In this document: piece by piece, positions 1 to 6,436 of the stretch
Layout: each line of letters begins with the position of its first letter
Numbering within the stretch: the first letter of the stretch is position 1
Origin: an uncultured bacterium
GTDB lineage: Bacteria > Bacteroidota > Bacteroidia > Bacteroidales > Paludibacteraceae
Assembly (NCBI GenBank): GCA_946183755.1
Contig: CAMHCZ010000070.1
Span: 1 to 9,508 of the forward strand
DNA length: 9,508 nt
Reading direction: 5' to 3'
Notes under the pieces: model-generated
The model's database searches: none
Told to the model about the DNA's origin: nothing
Seen by the model: only the letters and a program-made list of their open reading frames with translations
Program-made: the position numbers and the translations under genes

Positions 1-780
1 TGTGTAGATCTTGACGTCTGCGCTATACTCGCCCTTTTCGCCAGACACTGTAGCGAGATAAGTCAGCTTTCTCTCTGTATCTCCTGTGTTAGACACAGTT
101 ATTTTAACTTGCACACCTGCAGGAGCTACCTTTGATGTTGTAGTGCTGATATCTTCTGACACTGAGGTTGACTTCCAAGCTGCATATTCGATCTTAGCAA
201 CACCGCTTACCTTGAAGCCCTTAGTGATAGCATTGTTATCTGCTTTATAATCAGAAGTGATCTTGATATCGTTAACATAAGACTTGTTTGGCTCAACTGA
301 GATAGCAGCTACCTTAGAAGTAGAAGTTCTTGCTGTGTTTGCTACAGCAGTATAAGCTGTACTTGTTACGTTAACAACATCATTGTCAACAAGCTTGCCA
401 TAAGTGTAAGTAGTTCCTGAAGGAAGGATTACATCCAACTTCTTAACTGTGATAGGGCTAACGCCTACAGGGATAGAGATTGAGTAATTACCGTAAGCAT
501 CTGTTGTAGCTGTGAATTGCTTTTCACCCTTAGCTGTAGTTGAGTTCATATAGTTACTTGCGTAATCTACAGTAGCAACTACTTGTGCTCCCGCTGCAAC
601 TACCTGGTTGCCTTCTGTGATCACATTGCCAGTCTTAGAAGCTCCGAGATCAACAACTACGTTACCTGTAAGAGTTGCAGTATTCTTGCAATCACTCAAA
701 GAATAAGACGATTGCTCGTCTTCGCATGCAGTAAGCGCAAATGCACACGCTGCAAGCATCATAAGAAAACACTTTTTCAT
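1..780 (-). CDS. Surface-type lipoprotein with tandem beta-sandwich modules (3' end beyond window)
   Basis: The frame is open without a stop from the ATG at 780 to the window edge (260 residues seen), so the C-terminus is missing. A short basic start and hydrophobic core end in the lipobox LTAC, with the lipidated cysteine at residue 19. The following residues, EDE, resemble the acidic lipoprotein export signal that sends Bacteroidota lipoproteins to the cell surface. Residues about 36-115 read like a carboxypeptidase-regulatory/Ig-like module (G-N-V-V-V, AGAQVVATVD, then TTDAYGNYSISIPVG). A similar pattern returns near residues 220-258 (AGVQVKITVSN, GEKGEYSADVKI), suggesting tandem modules. 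Codons lean to A/T endings more than in the upstream genes. It is separated from them by a terminator and a 472-base gap, so it is probably its own transcript. No catalytic motif is visible. An adhesin, glycan-binding or fimbrial-type role is possible but is only inference. Confidence 0.85.
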   Translation of the reverse strand, partial: MKKCFLMMLAACAFALTACEDEQSSYSLSDCKNTATLTGNVVVDLGASKTGNVITEGNQVVAAGAQVVATVDYASNYMNSTTAKGEKQFTATTDAYGNYSISIPVGVSPITVKKLDVILPSGTTYTYGKLVDNDVVNVTSTAYTAVANTARTSTSKVAAISVEPNKSYVNDIKITSDYKADNNAITKGFKVSGVAKIEYAAWKSTSVSEDISTTTSKVAPAGVQVKITVSNTGDTERKLTYLATVSGEKGEYSADVKIYT

Positions 781-1073
781 AGAAAAAAGAATTTAAAAAT
801 TAAAAGTTAGACATTAAAAATCAAAACATTAACTAATGATATTAGTCTTATTTTATAGTTTAAAAATATTTTGATGATAATTAAAAAAACTGCGCGAAGT
901 TATCAACCTTATTAATATAATCAAAAAAAAATTTTATCTTTTTTCACTAATACACTTCACTATTTTTTTAGATATTTACTAAACCACTGATTATAAGACA
1001 CAAAGAACTTATAATTAGAATATAGGTAATAAGAAAAACGATTTGAATATGACCAAACGACGCTCATAAAATA

Positions 1074-1100
1074 GTATCTTATTACTAATCAATAAGATAC
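1074..1100. repeat. Perfect 10-bp inverted repeat, 7-base spacer
   Basis: GTATCTTATT (1074-1083) and AATAAGATAC (1091-1100) are exact reverse complements separated by ACTAATC. No T-run follows on either strand, so a terminator is unlikely. It lies about 295 bases upstream of the lipoprotein start. A regulator-binding palindrome or a leader hairpin are both possible. Confidence 0.6.
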
Positions 1101-1142
1101 AAACACAGCAAAACCGTATATTATTAAAGAAGCAATGAGGCC

Positions 1143-1176
1143 GGAATGCAGGCACAGCCCATTCCTTCGTAAGGAA
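1143..1176. other. GC-rich island with alternative hairpins
   Basis: Within AT-rich DNA this segment holds GGAATG (1143-1148) pairing with CATTCC (1160-1165), tightened by an inner GGC (1151-1153)/GCC (1157-1159) around a 3-base loop. TTCCTT (1162-1167) also pairs with AAGGAA (1171-1176) around CGT. The two hairpins share bases 1162-1165, so only one can form at a time. It lies just past the DUF362 terminator on the minus strand. It could be part of a small RNA or a leader switch. I do not recognise a named RNA family. Confidence 0.4.
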
Positions 1177-1190
1177 AAGGACAGGCTAAC

Positions 1191-1222
1191 AAACAAAAAA
1201 AGGAGAGACGTGAATCTCTCCT
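1191..1222 (-). terminator. Rho-independent terminator after the DUF362 gene
   Basis: On the minus strand the perfect 8-bp stem AGGAGAGA/TCTCTCCT (1201-1222, 6-base loop) is followed directly by TTTTTTGTTT (1200-1191). It starts 30 bases after the TAG stop at 1253-1255. The T-run lies only on the minus-strand side, so it acts in the direction of the upstream genes and closes the multigene run. Confidence 0.88.
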
Positions 1223-1252
1223 ATATATAAAATTAAGAAAAAAAAACGAGGT

Positions 1253-2311
1253 CTATCTCTTTTGAACAAAAGGCTTCAGGCCTTTGACCGCATCTTTGGC
1301 CGTGATGCGTTTGCCGCCGTTATCAAGGTCAATAAGAACATAGCGGTCATTACCCATGCCGAGTTCCTTCATATATGAAAGCTGACGTAGCCCATGGCGT
1401 GTCTCGATGCGCTCGATTATGTCGTGATGCTCCTTTTCGGTCATAGCGTAAAGTATGTCGATGCACGCCTGGTCGATGGCAAGGATATCGGTAGAGGAAA
1501 GAATCCCCACATCCGGAGTGACTACAGGGTCGGCTTTCAGCCCCTCGCAGTCGCACGACACCGACATGTTGCGCATGACATTGACATAAGTAACATGCTT
1601 GCCGAAGTAGTCGATGGTCGCCTTGGTTGACTCAGTAATACGCTCCATGAATTCCTCTTTCCTGATGCTCCACTGCCCCGCTCCAGGACGTGTGTGAATC
1701 CACGCCTTGCCTATTCTGCCGTCGGCGCAACCGATGCCGATGTTCTTGTTTGAACCGCCGAAGCCACCTTGTGAATGCCCCTTGAAATGGGTCAGCACCA
1801 CAAGAGAATTGTAGTTCTTGATATTCTTGCCGACAGACATTTTTGTGAACCATTTGCCCCCAACGACCGGCAACGACAGGGTATCCTGCTCATCGATAAT
1901 ATCGACCGGACAGAAATCCCAGCCGTTCACCTTGAGAGTCTTGCGGTGGGCTTCGGTTGTATATCTGTCGCCTTGGTAATAAGTATTAGTCTCTACGATA
2001 GTCGCCTCACGGATTATATTCCTTTTCACAAGCTCCTTCACCCATTCGCGAGGCAGGATGTTCGGTCCGTTCTGCTCGCCTGTGTGCAACTTCACAGCAA
2101 CCTTGCCGTAAATATCACCATTGACACGCTCATACGCAGCTATGAGTCCTTCTGCCGAGAGGTTTCGCGTGAAATAGACGACAGACTCGTTGCCTGTGCG
2201 CTGCGGATAAGGTATGTAAACATTGCCATATACACCTGGTGACTGAGCATAGGATACAAATACGCTCGAACACAGGCATATAACTGCAGAAATAATCTTT
2301 TTCATAAGCAT
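1253..2311 (-). CDS. Exported DUF362-family protein lacking the ferredoxin insert
   Basis: A signal peptide (KK start, hydrophobic core, cut near SYA|QS at residues 20-24) sends this 352-residue protein out of the cytoplasm. The DUF362 core is clear: KLHTGE (74-79), ETNTYY (107-112), THFKGHSQGGFGG then NKNIGIGCAD (174-197), CDCEG (253-257), PDVGILSSTDILAIDQACID (266-285) and HGLRQLSYMKELG (306-318). Cytoplasmic relatives, often called Fe-S centre proteins, carry 4Fe-4S cysteine motifs (CxxCxxCxxxCP) between the GCA and CDC motifs. Here that part is a short segment without such cysteines. The reaction of the family is not known to me. The gene is last in the run and is followed by the terminator. 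A second ATG at 2305 (MKKIIS) is an equally good start; AGGAAAG at 2323-2329 is better spaced for 2311. Confidence 0.9.
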   Translation of the reverse strand: MLMKKIISAVICLCSSVFVSYAQSPGVYGNVYIPYPQRTGNESVVYFTRNLSAEGLIAAYERVNGDIYGKVAVKLHTGEQNGPNILPREWVKELVKRNIIREATIVETNTYYQGDRYTTEAHRKTLKVNGWDFCPVDIIDEQDTLSLPVVGGKWFTKMSVGKNIKNYNSLVVLTHFKGHSQGGFGGSNKNIGIGCADGRIGKAWIHTRPGAGQWSIRKEEFMERITESTKATIDYFGKHVTYVNVMRNMSVSCDCEGLKADPVVTPDVGILSSTDILAIDQACIDILYAMTEKEHHDIIERIETRHGLRQLSYMKELGMGNDRYVLIDLDNGGKRITAKDAVKGLKPFVQKR

Positions 2312-2322
2312 ATAATTAAAGA

Positions 2323-2354
2323 CTTTCCTGCAAGATAAACATTTTGCAGGAAAG
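2323..2354 (-). promoter_or_regulatory. Strong 11-bp hairpin just before the DUF362 start
   Basis: CTTTCCTGCAA (2323-2333) and TTGCAGGAAAG (2344-2354) are perfect reverse complements around a 10-base loop. In the minus-strand transcript the stem ends 11 bases before the ATG at 2311 and is followed by TCTTTAATTAT. The downstream arm contains AGGAAAG, the only Shine-Dalgarno-like stretch before this gene, so the stem would hide it. It may act as a weak terminator or attenuator after the lipoprotein gene, or as translational control. A promoter for the DUF362 gene cannot fit in the 11 bases that remain, so the hairpin must sit in that gene's leader. Confidence 0.65.
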
Positions 2355-2391
2355 CCACATTTCTTGTTTTCTTAAAAAACTTGCGGAATAA

Positions 2392-3240
2392 TCAGTCGAA
2401 AAGACGTGAAGTTGCGGAATATTGGAATCTAAGGTCCTCGTTCATTACGAGTGGTGTGACTCCATCTACAAACTTGATGTCATAGGAATCGGGATTCTCG
2501 TCGTCATGGTTCAGATAGAAGAAGCAGCTCGTGCCGTCGCTGAAATTGGCGATGATGTATCTTGAGAAAGAGCCTGGTCCGTCGGCGTCATGCATATGAT
2601 TGATATAGAACGTGCCACGCTTGTGAAAATCTGCCGACGGCGAGTCCATTGTTATATTCCAGTCACTCGTGAGGTGCAGTTCAAAATCATCCAACACATA
2701 ATAGCCGGAATGCAAACACTCCTCAATAAGATTCTTCTCGCCATTCGAGCTGACTGCATACGGCAAGTTGCCATCTTCGTCGAAAGAAATCTGAACGGAC
2801 GTGATGTCCTCATAGCCCTCCAGCGGACCGCTGCATGTGACGTCGCCCGTAGATACGGCATCCATTATGCTAAGTATCGCCACGTGACCGTTGTCTGTGA
2901 CAATGGCGAGATACGGCGACACATCGTTGCCCATGTTCAATGCGCACAAAGCAACGGCCTTCTCCTTGCCGAGTCCCTCCACCTGACAGTTCTGTCCTAT
3001 GCGGCATGGCATCGAATTGGCTTCGGCGAGCTTCTCGCATTGCTTTTGGTCGAAGGTCACCTCAACAGAACCATTGTCCATAATTCTTGCCTTGTAAAAA
3101 CCGCCATTCACGCTTTCTTTGCCGTCTGCACATTCAGCCTTGACGGAGTCGGAACCCGCTTGAGATGCCGCTTCATTGCTCTTGCCACAAGACGCGAGAA
3201 GCAGAAGCGAGAAAGCCACTGCAAATATCTGCTTAACCAT
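2392..3240 (-). CDS. Lipoprotein of unknown function
   Basis: The 282-residue product starts with MVK, a hydrophobic stretch and the lipobox LASC, with the lipidated cysteine at residue 18. The next residues, GKSNEA, are not acidic at +2/+3, so a periplasm-facing position is more likely than the surface. A low-complexity S/A/E/K linker follows to about residue 45. The rest looks like a mainly beta-stranded globular domain with motifs such as YLAIVTDNGHVAILSIMDA (110-128), ISFDEDGNLPYAV (151-163) and YYVLDDFELHLTSDW (180-194). Nine cysteines occur, eight beyond the lipid cysteine (37, 68, 79, 85, 99, 136, 175, 239), so disulfides are plausible. I recognise no family. The start lies 14 bases after the stop of the preceding secreted protein, implying co-transcription. 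Confidence 0.85.
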   Translation of the reverse strand: MVKQIFAVAFSLLLLASCGKSNEAASQAGSDSVKAECADGKESVNGGFYKARIMDNGSVEVTFDQKQCEKLAEANSMPCRIGQNCQVEGLGKEKAVALCALNMGNDVSPYLAIVTDNGHVAILSIMDAVSTGDVTCSGPLEGYEDITSVQISFDEDGNLPYAVSSNGEKNLIEECLHSGYYVLDDFELHLTSDWNITMDSPSADFHKRGTFYINHMHDADGPGSFSRYIIANFSDGTSCFFYLNHDDENPDSYDIKFVDGVTPLVMNEDLRFQYSATSRLFD

Positions 3241-3254
3241 ATCTTACTAATTGA

Positions 3255-3842
3255 TTATTTCTGTGGAATCTTGCGCCAATGATGCTTAATGGCAGCCTCG
3301 CCGCCAAAAGACTTGACCATCGCCTTGCCGCTCTCTTCAGAGATTTCTGCATCATTCTTAGTGTAGGAATCTTCTGCCTTGTTTGTGTCGATATTGACCA
3401 ATGTCAGCATGTCCAAACGGTCGGTCACACGGCTGTTCGCTATCTTGCGGAAGTTGCGGTAAACGCATCCTGTACCGCACGAGCCGCCTGCACTGACTGC
3501 AGCATTAGCCATAACAGACATAGACTTTATCTCATGACAAACGTCAATAACCTCGGCTTTGCCGCTGCCGAAACAGAACAACGCGCCGTATTCCTTCTTG
3601 CCATCCATAACCCAGACCTCATCCAGTCCGTCATGGTCCAAATCGAATACACTATAGAAAACCAAAGCCGGAATATCAAGGTCAATCTCGTCGCTGACAG
3701 CAGTCTGATACATGGACTCAAGTTCCTTGAAATCGATGTTGCCAAGCTTCTTAGACGAGCCGTTGGCAATAACAGTTGTCTGTGCGCTCACGCCCGCGAT
3801 GCAAGCGAACAAGAGCGAAATCATGAATAATCCTTTTCTCAT
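3255..3842 (-). CDS. Small secreted protein with EF-hand-like Ca2+ loop
   Basis: From the ATG at 3842 this is a 195-residue protein with a classic signal peptide (MRKGLF, hydrophobic core, cut near GVSA|Q at residue 20-21). An earlier in-frame ATG at 3854 would add MSLI; I prefer 3842 because MRK is a normal signal-peptide start. The clearest feature is VFDLDHDGLDEVWVMDG (about residues 65-81): the DxDxDGxDE spacing of a calcium-binding loop, as in EF-hand, dockerin and FG-GAP/VCBS-type repeats, followed by the strand pattern YGALFCFGSGKAEVI typical of the latter. GSCGTGC (about 120-126) could form a tight disulfide. No catalytic site is seen. It lies between the repeat protein and the lipoprotein with gaps of 30 and 14 bases, so it is probably expressed with both. 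Confidence 0.85.
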   Translation of the reverse strand: MRKGLFMISLLFACIAGVSAQTTVIANGSSKKLGNIDFKELESMYQTAVSDEIDLDIPALVFYSVFDLDHDGLDEVWVMDGKKEYGALFCFGSGKAEVIDVCHEIKSMSVMANAAVSAGGSCGTGCVYRNFRKIANSRVTDRLDMLTLVNIDTNKAEDSYTKNDAEISEESGKAMVKSFGGEAAIKHHWRKIPQK

Positions 3843-3872
3843 AATCAATGACATATTTATTATATGTATGAA

Positions 3873-4745
3873 TTACGCCAAACCTGCCCACTCGCCATTT
3901 ATAGGCTTGCATGGAGCCATGGCGTCGTTGCAGTTGTTAAGCTGGAACAGGCTCTTGTCCTTGCCCTTGAAGACGATTACAGAGCGCTGAGGCGCATCCC
4001 ATCCCTCACCGATGATGAATCGGTTGCAGAATGTGCCGCCGATAAGGTCTGATGTCTCGTCTGCCTTTGGTGTTCTGTCCACACGCACTATATAAGGCGA
4101 CTTTGGCGCATAAGCGTTGTCGCTTTTCGCACCCATAAGCATAGCCGCTGGCTGATAACGCTGCGCTGCCTCGCTGTAGAATCTCTCGTCGAGAACGCGT
4201 ATCATCTCGTCCTTGCAAGCTGGTGTGCAGGCAAGTTCCAAACACTTAACGCCCTGCTCCTTGTCGCGAGCATACATCTCAAGCAGCATAGGAATCATCG
4301 CCACAACAGAGAACTCATTCTTGCCGAGGAAGTCGTTATAAACCTGGCTGAACTCCGCGAAATCGCTTGGCACGTTGCTGAATGTCACGAGCAATCCGCC
4401 CAAGTCCTTCTTTGTCTGATAAGTATGACCATTCACAGTCACGGTCTTATCCTCAATGTCGATAACTGGCGCGACATAAGGCTGCATGTTGTTCATCTGC
4501 CCCTGCGGATAACCGCCCTGCTGTGGTGCCATTCCCGGCTGACCGTACATACCCTGAGGCATCCCGTTCATTCCTGGCTGTCCATACATGCCCTGCTGAC
4601 CATACATGCCTTGCGGTCCACCGTACATGCCCTGCTGTCCGTACATTCCTTGCTGACCGCCGAACATGTTGCGCTGCTGACGGCTGAAGAAAAACTGGGT
4701 TATAATACCAGAAAAGAAACTGATTATAAGACTTAAAATTCTCAT
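3873..4745 (-). CDS. Membrane-anchored G/M/Y/Q-repeat protein with DUF6935-like domain
   Basis: The 290-residue product has three parts. Residues 2-20 form one hydrophobic helix without a clear cleavage site, so probably a membrane anchor. Residues 27-71 are seven 6- or 7-residue repeats of the type MYGQQG/MYGQPG/MYGGPQG, followed by a Q/P/N/M-rich linker to about 93. Residues about 95-290 are globular, beginning IDIEDKTVTVNGHTYQTKKDL and including LLEMYARDKEQGVKCLELA and SDNAYAPKSPYIVRVDRTP. This layout resembles DUF6935 as I remember it (a helical part with a DKEKG-type motif, then NxYxPxxPY and a C-terminal beta part with a PR/PQR strand). I assign it by pattern only and know no function. 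The topology, in or out, is not settled. It follows the nucleotidase gene by 37 bases. Confidence 0.85.
   Translation of the reverse strand: MRILSLIISFFSGIITQFFFSRQQRNMFGGQQGMYGQQGMYGGPQGMYGQQGMYGQPGMNGMPQGMYGQPGMAPQQGGYPQGQMNNMQPYVAPVIDIEDKTVTVNGHTYQTKKDLGGLLVTFSNVPSDFAEFSQVYNDFLGKNEFSVVAMIPMLLEMYARDKEQGVKCLELACTPACKDEMIRVLDERFYSEAAQRYQPAAMLMGAKSDNAYAPKSPYIVRVDRTPKADETSDLIGGTFCNRFIIGEGWDAPQRSVIVFKGKDKSLFQLNNCNDAMAPCKPINGEWAGLA
4533..4667 (-). repeat. In-frame tandem repeat, 18/21-base units
   Basis: Seven units of 21, 18, 21, 18, 18, 21 and 18 bases encode residues 27-71 of the membrane-anchored protein (M-Y/F-G-x-x-G variants). On the plus strand the recurring core is CCGTACAT followed by CCCTG or CCTTG. 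All unit lengths are multiples of three, so gain or loss of units would keep the frame and change only the linker length. Confidence 0.85.
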
Positions 4746-4782
4746 CTTTAATATTTTATATTATTAATTAAATCAATAGAAA

Positions 4783-6222
4783 TCAGCGTTGCGCCTTGAA
4801 TATGCGTTGGCAAGTTACACCTTTATAATCAATTTTCTTAGTTTTCTCCAAAAAACTGATTATCATATCGGACGTCAGCCTGTTCATATCAACACCAGCA
4901 TCATTGTGCGGAGCGTCGTTTATGGAAGTGACATAGTTGTTGGCTACGACTTTGTAAACCTTGCTCTTCTTCAAAAGTTTGCCATTAGCGTCACGGAGTT
5001 CAAGCCTCTGAATCTTAGACGAATCGACTGGGTCTAAATACACGGTGCTTCTAATGTTTGACGAAGTGTATGGGAATCGCTTGTCGTCATTCTTATAGAT
5101 GGAAAGCATCATGTCGTGCAATTCCGCGCCGGTCATCTTCAGTTCCACGCATTTGTTGCCGAACGGGTCAAGCTGCAGAACTGTGTTCACTGTCATGTCG
5201 CCGCCTTCAAGACTGTCAAGACGCACACCGCCGACATTCCAAACCGAAAAATCGGCATCGCCCTCGCTTCTTATGGCGTCACACATGAACACTCCGAGTT
5301 CTTCTGTGTTTACGAACGCATTGTCGGCATGCGCTATAACGCGCTTAAACACCTCGTTCTCACTGAAGTATCTCACAAGTTCCTCTACGACCTTGTTCTT
5401 TGCCGGATAATCCGCCACTTCAATATTCTTGGCTTCCTTGCCTACCACCTTGCCGTCCTCGACTATGAGTGTCGTAAGGGTCACACGCTCCAGTTTGTTC
5501 ACATTCTGGGTTATGAGCACGCCGTTGTGCACCTCGCCGCCTTTCAGCTGCGTGTGAGTGTGTCCGCCGATTATCAAATCGTAATAAGGAAACTGGGCGG
5601 AAATCTTGACATCGTCCTCATAACCAATGTGGCTGAGAAGTATGTTCACGTCGCACTTCTTGGCGAGCCACTCATACTCCTTAATGGTCTCAGCCACAGG
5701 AGAGAACCTAATACTCTTCACATTATCAGGATGCGTGTCCGGCAGTCCGCGAGTGCCTAACTGCACCACTCCGAGCACTCCAATTGATATTCCATCAATA
5801 TTGAATATCACATAAGGCATATTGTGGATGCCGAGCGACGGGTCCGGATGCACATTGGCGCAAACATGAGGAAAATTGCTAAGGCTGATGACCTTGGCAA
5901 GCCCCGCCTGACGCGAGTCGAACTCATGATTGCCGAATGTCGAGCAGTCGAAGCCAATGATGTTCATAAGGGCCACCATCGGATAAGCAGCTGGCTCATA
6001 CTGGTCGTTGACTGGGTTGCCGGTGCGGTTGTCGCCTGCCGACATGACAAGAAGCTGAGGATCGATAGCCCTGAGGCTGTCAACTATGGCAGCCAGCTGT
6101 GGAAAGTTCTCAACCTTGGCATGCACATCGTTCACCGAGAGTATGTGAATCTCTTTGCGCTCTGCCGCCTGCGCCTGTATAAACGCAAAAACGAGTAATA
6201 CCGAAAAGAATATTCTTCTCAT
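4783..6222 (-). CDS. Periplasmic UshA-like 5'-nucleotidase/metallophosphoesterase
   Basis: A signal peptide (MRRIFF, cut near QAQA|AE) places this 479-residue enzyme in the periplasm. Residues about 24-230 are a calcineurin-type metallophosphoesterase with all motifs: NDVHA (D32, H34), SAGDNRTG (D64), GNHEFD (N98 and catalytic H99), LLSHIG (H198) and GGHTHT (H221, H223). These should hold two metal ions and hydrolyse phosphate monoesters of nucleotides. Residues about 290-479 match the 5'-nucleotidase C-terminal domain (NVGGVRLD with R334, LDPFGN 352-356). The C-terminal motif usually written DFxxxGGDG(Y/F), which supplies a base-stacking aromatic in UshA, appears as NNYVTSINDAPHNDAG, so the preferred substrate may differ. 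I chose the ATG at 6222, overlapping the preceding TGA as TGATG; a GTG at 6225 is the alternative. Nucleotide or nucleotide-sugar scavenging is the likely role. Confidence 0.93.
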   Translation of the reverse strand: MRRIFFSVLLVFAFIQAQAAERKEIHILSVNDVHAKVENFPQLAAIVDSLRAIDPQLLVMSAGDNRTGNPVNDQYEPAAYPMVALMNIIGFDCSTFGNHEFDSRQAGLAKVISLSNFPHVCANVHPDPSLGIHNMPYVIFNIDGISIGVLGVVQLGTRGLPDTHPDNVKSIRFSPVAETIKEYEWLAKKCDVNILLSHIGYEDDVKISAQFPYYDLIIGGHTHTQLKGGEVHNGVLITQNVNKLERVTLTTLIVEDGKVVGKEAKNIEVADYPAKNKVVEELVRYFSENEVFKRVIAHADNAFVNTEELGVFMCDAIRSEGDADFSVWNVGGVRLDSLEGGDMTVNTVLQLDPFGNKCVELKMTGAELHDMMLSIYKNDDKRFPYTSSNIRSTVYLDPVDSSKIQRLELRDANGKLLKKSKVYKVVANNYVTSINDAPHNDAGVDMNRLTSDMIISFLEKTKKIDYKGVTCQRIFKAQR

Positions 6223-6425
6223 CACTTTGCCTTTTCTATTCTAATGCTTTGATTCTCACGCAATGGAGAGTCCTCGCCTATCTCGTGCCCATAGCTGTCG
6301 TAGATAACGAAAGCTGACAATGCGCCAGCATCCTCGCCGCACTGGCAAAGAAACTGACGCACTGCATCCTTGGCGCACGCACCTGCGAAAACGCTCACTT
6401 CCTTCTCGTTCACGAAAACTTTCAT
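6222..6425 (-). CDS. 67-residue beta-grasp-like (ThiS/TGS-type) small protein
   Basis: This short frame starts MKVFVNEKEVSVFAGACAKDAVRQF and ends GHEIGEDSPLRENQSIRIEKAK. The order (strand, short turn, strand, small-residue loop, helix, then a closing strand after a D/E-x-x-L-x-x-x-Q motif) is that of small beta-grasp proteins such as ThiS, MoaD and TGS domains. It has no C-terminal Gly-Gly, so it cannot be a standard sulfur carrier or ubiquitin-like donor, and it has no signal peptide. Cysteines are at 17, 27 and 29 (CQC). It starts 11 bases after the beta-helix gene and its TGA overlaps the ATG of the nucleotidase, so it is very likely real and translationally coupled. The fold assignment is pattern-based and unproven. 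Confidence 0.78.
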   Translation of the reverse strand: MKVFVNEKEVSVFAGACAKDAVRQFLCQCGEDAGALSAFVIYDSYGHEIGEDSPLRENQSIRIEKAK

Positions 6426-6436
6426 AAACGATGCTA

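Larger units (their letters stand above)
781..1252. other. 472-base AT-rich gap without a gene
   Basis: I find no convincing coding frame here. Reading along the minus strand it holds the intrinsic terminator of the DUF362 gene, a GC-rich island with two mutually exclusive hairpins (1143-1176), a 10-bp perfect inverted repeat (1074-1100), and then about 290 very AT-rich bases leading to the lipoprotein start at 780. The lipoprotein promoter should lie in this stretch. I found no full TTTG/TAnnTTTG pair; the nearest single match to the -7 box on the minus strand is TAAGGTTG at 904-911, one base off and without a -33 partner. Confidence 0.7.

Noticed and set aside
583..810. 75-residue plus-strand frame over the lipoprotein start
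   Set aside because: It is cysteine- and lysine-rich noise opposite a well-formed signal peptide and lipobox.
1775..2242. 155-residue plus-strand frame antisense to the DUF362 gene
   Set aside because: The opposite strand carries conserved DUF362 motifs through the same bases.
2590..3282. 230-residue plus-strand frame antisense to the lipoprotein
   Set aside because: It lies opposite a frame with a clear lipobox and operon spacing, has no recognisable domain, and its composition (many R, H, C) is typical of a shadow frame.
3851..3867. 6-bp AT-only inverted repeat at the start of the Ca2+-loop gene
   Set aside because: ACATAT/ATATGT in AT-rich DNA is expected by chance and has no T-run or conserved partner.
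4533..4667. Short direct repeats considered as a CRISPR-like array
   Set aside because: Units are 18/21 bases, contiguous without spacers, and in frame inside a gene; they encode a peptide repeat.
5116..5760. 214-residue plus-strand frame antisense to the nucleotidase
   Set aside because: The minus strand here encodes intact metallophosphoesterase motifs; the plus frame has no family features or context.
6223..6225. GTG start one codon before the nucleotidase ATG
   Set aside because: The ATG at 6222 forms a standard TGATG overlap with the preceding stop and gives a normal MRR signal-peptide start; the GTG remains possible but less likely.
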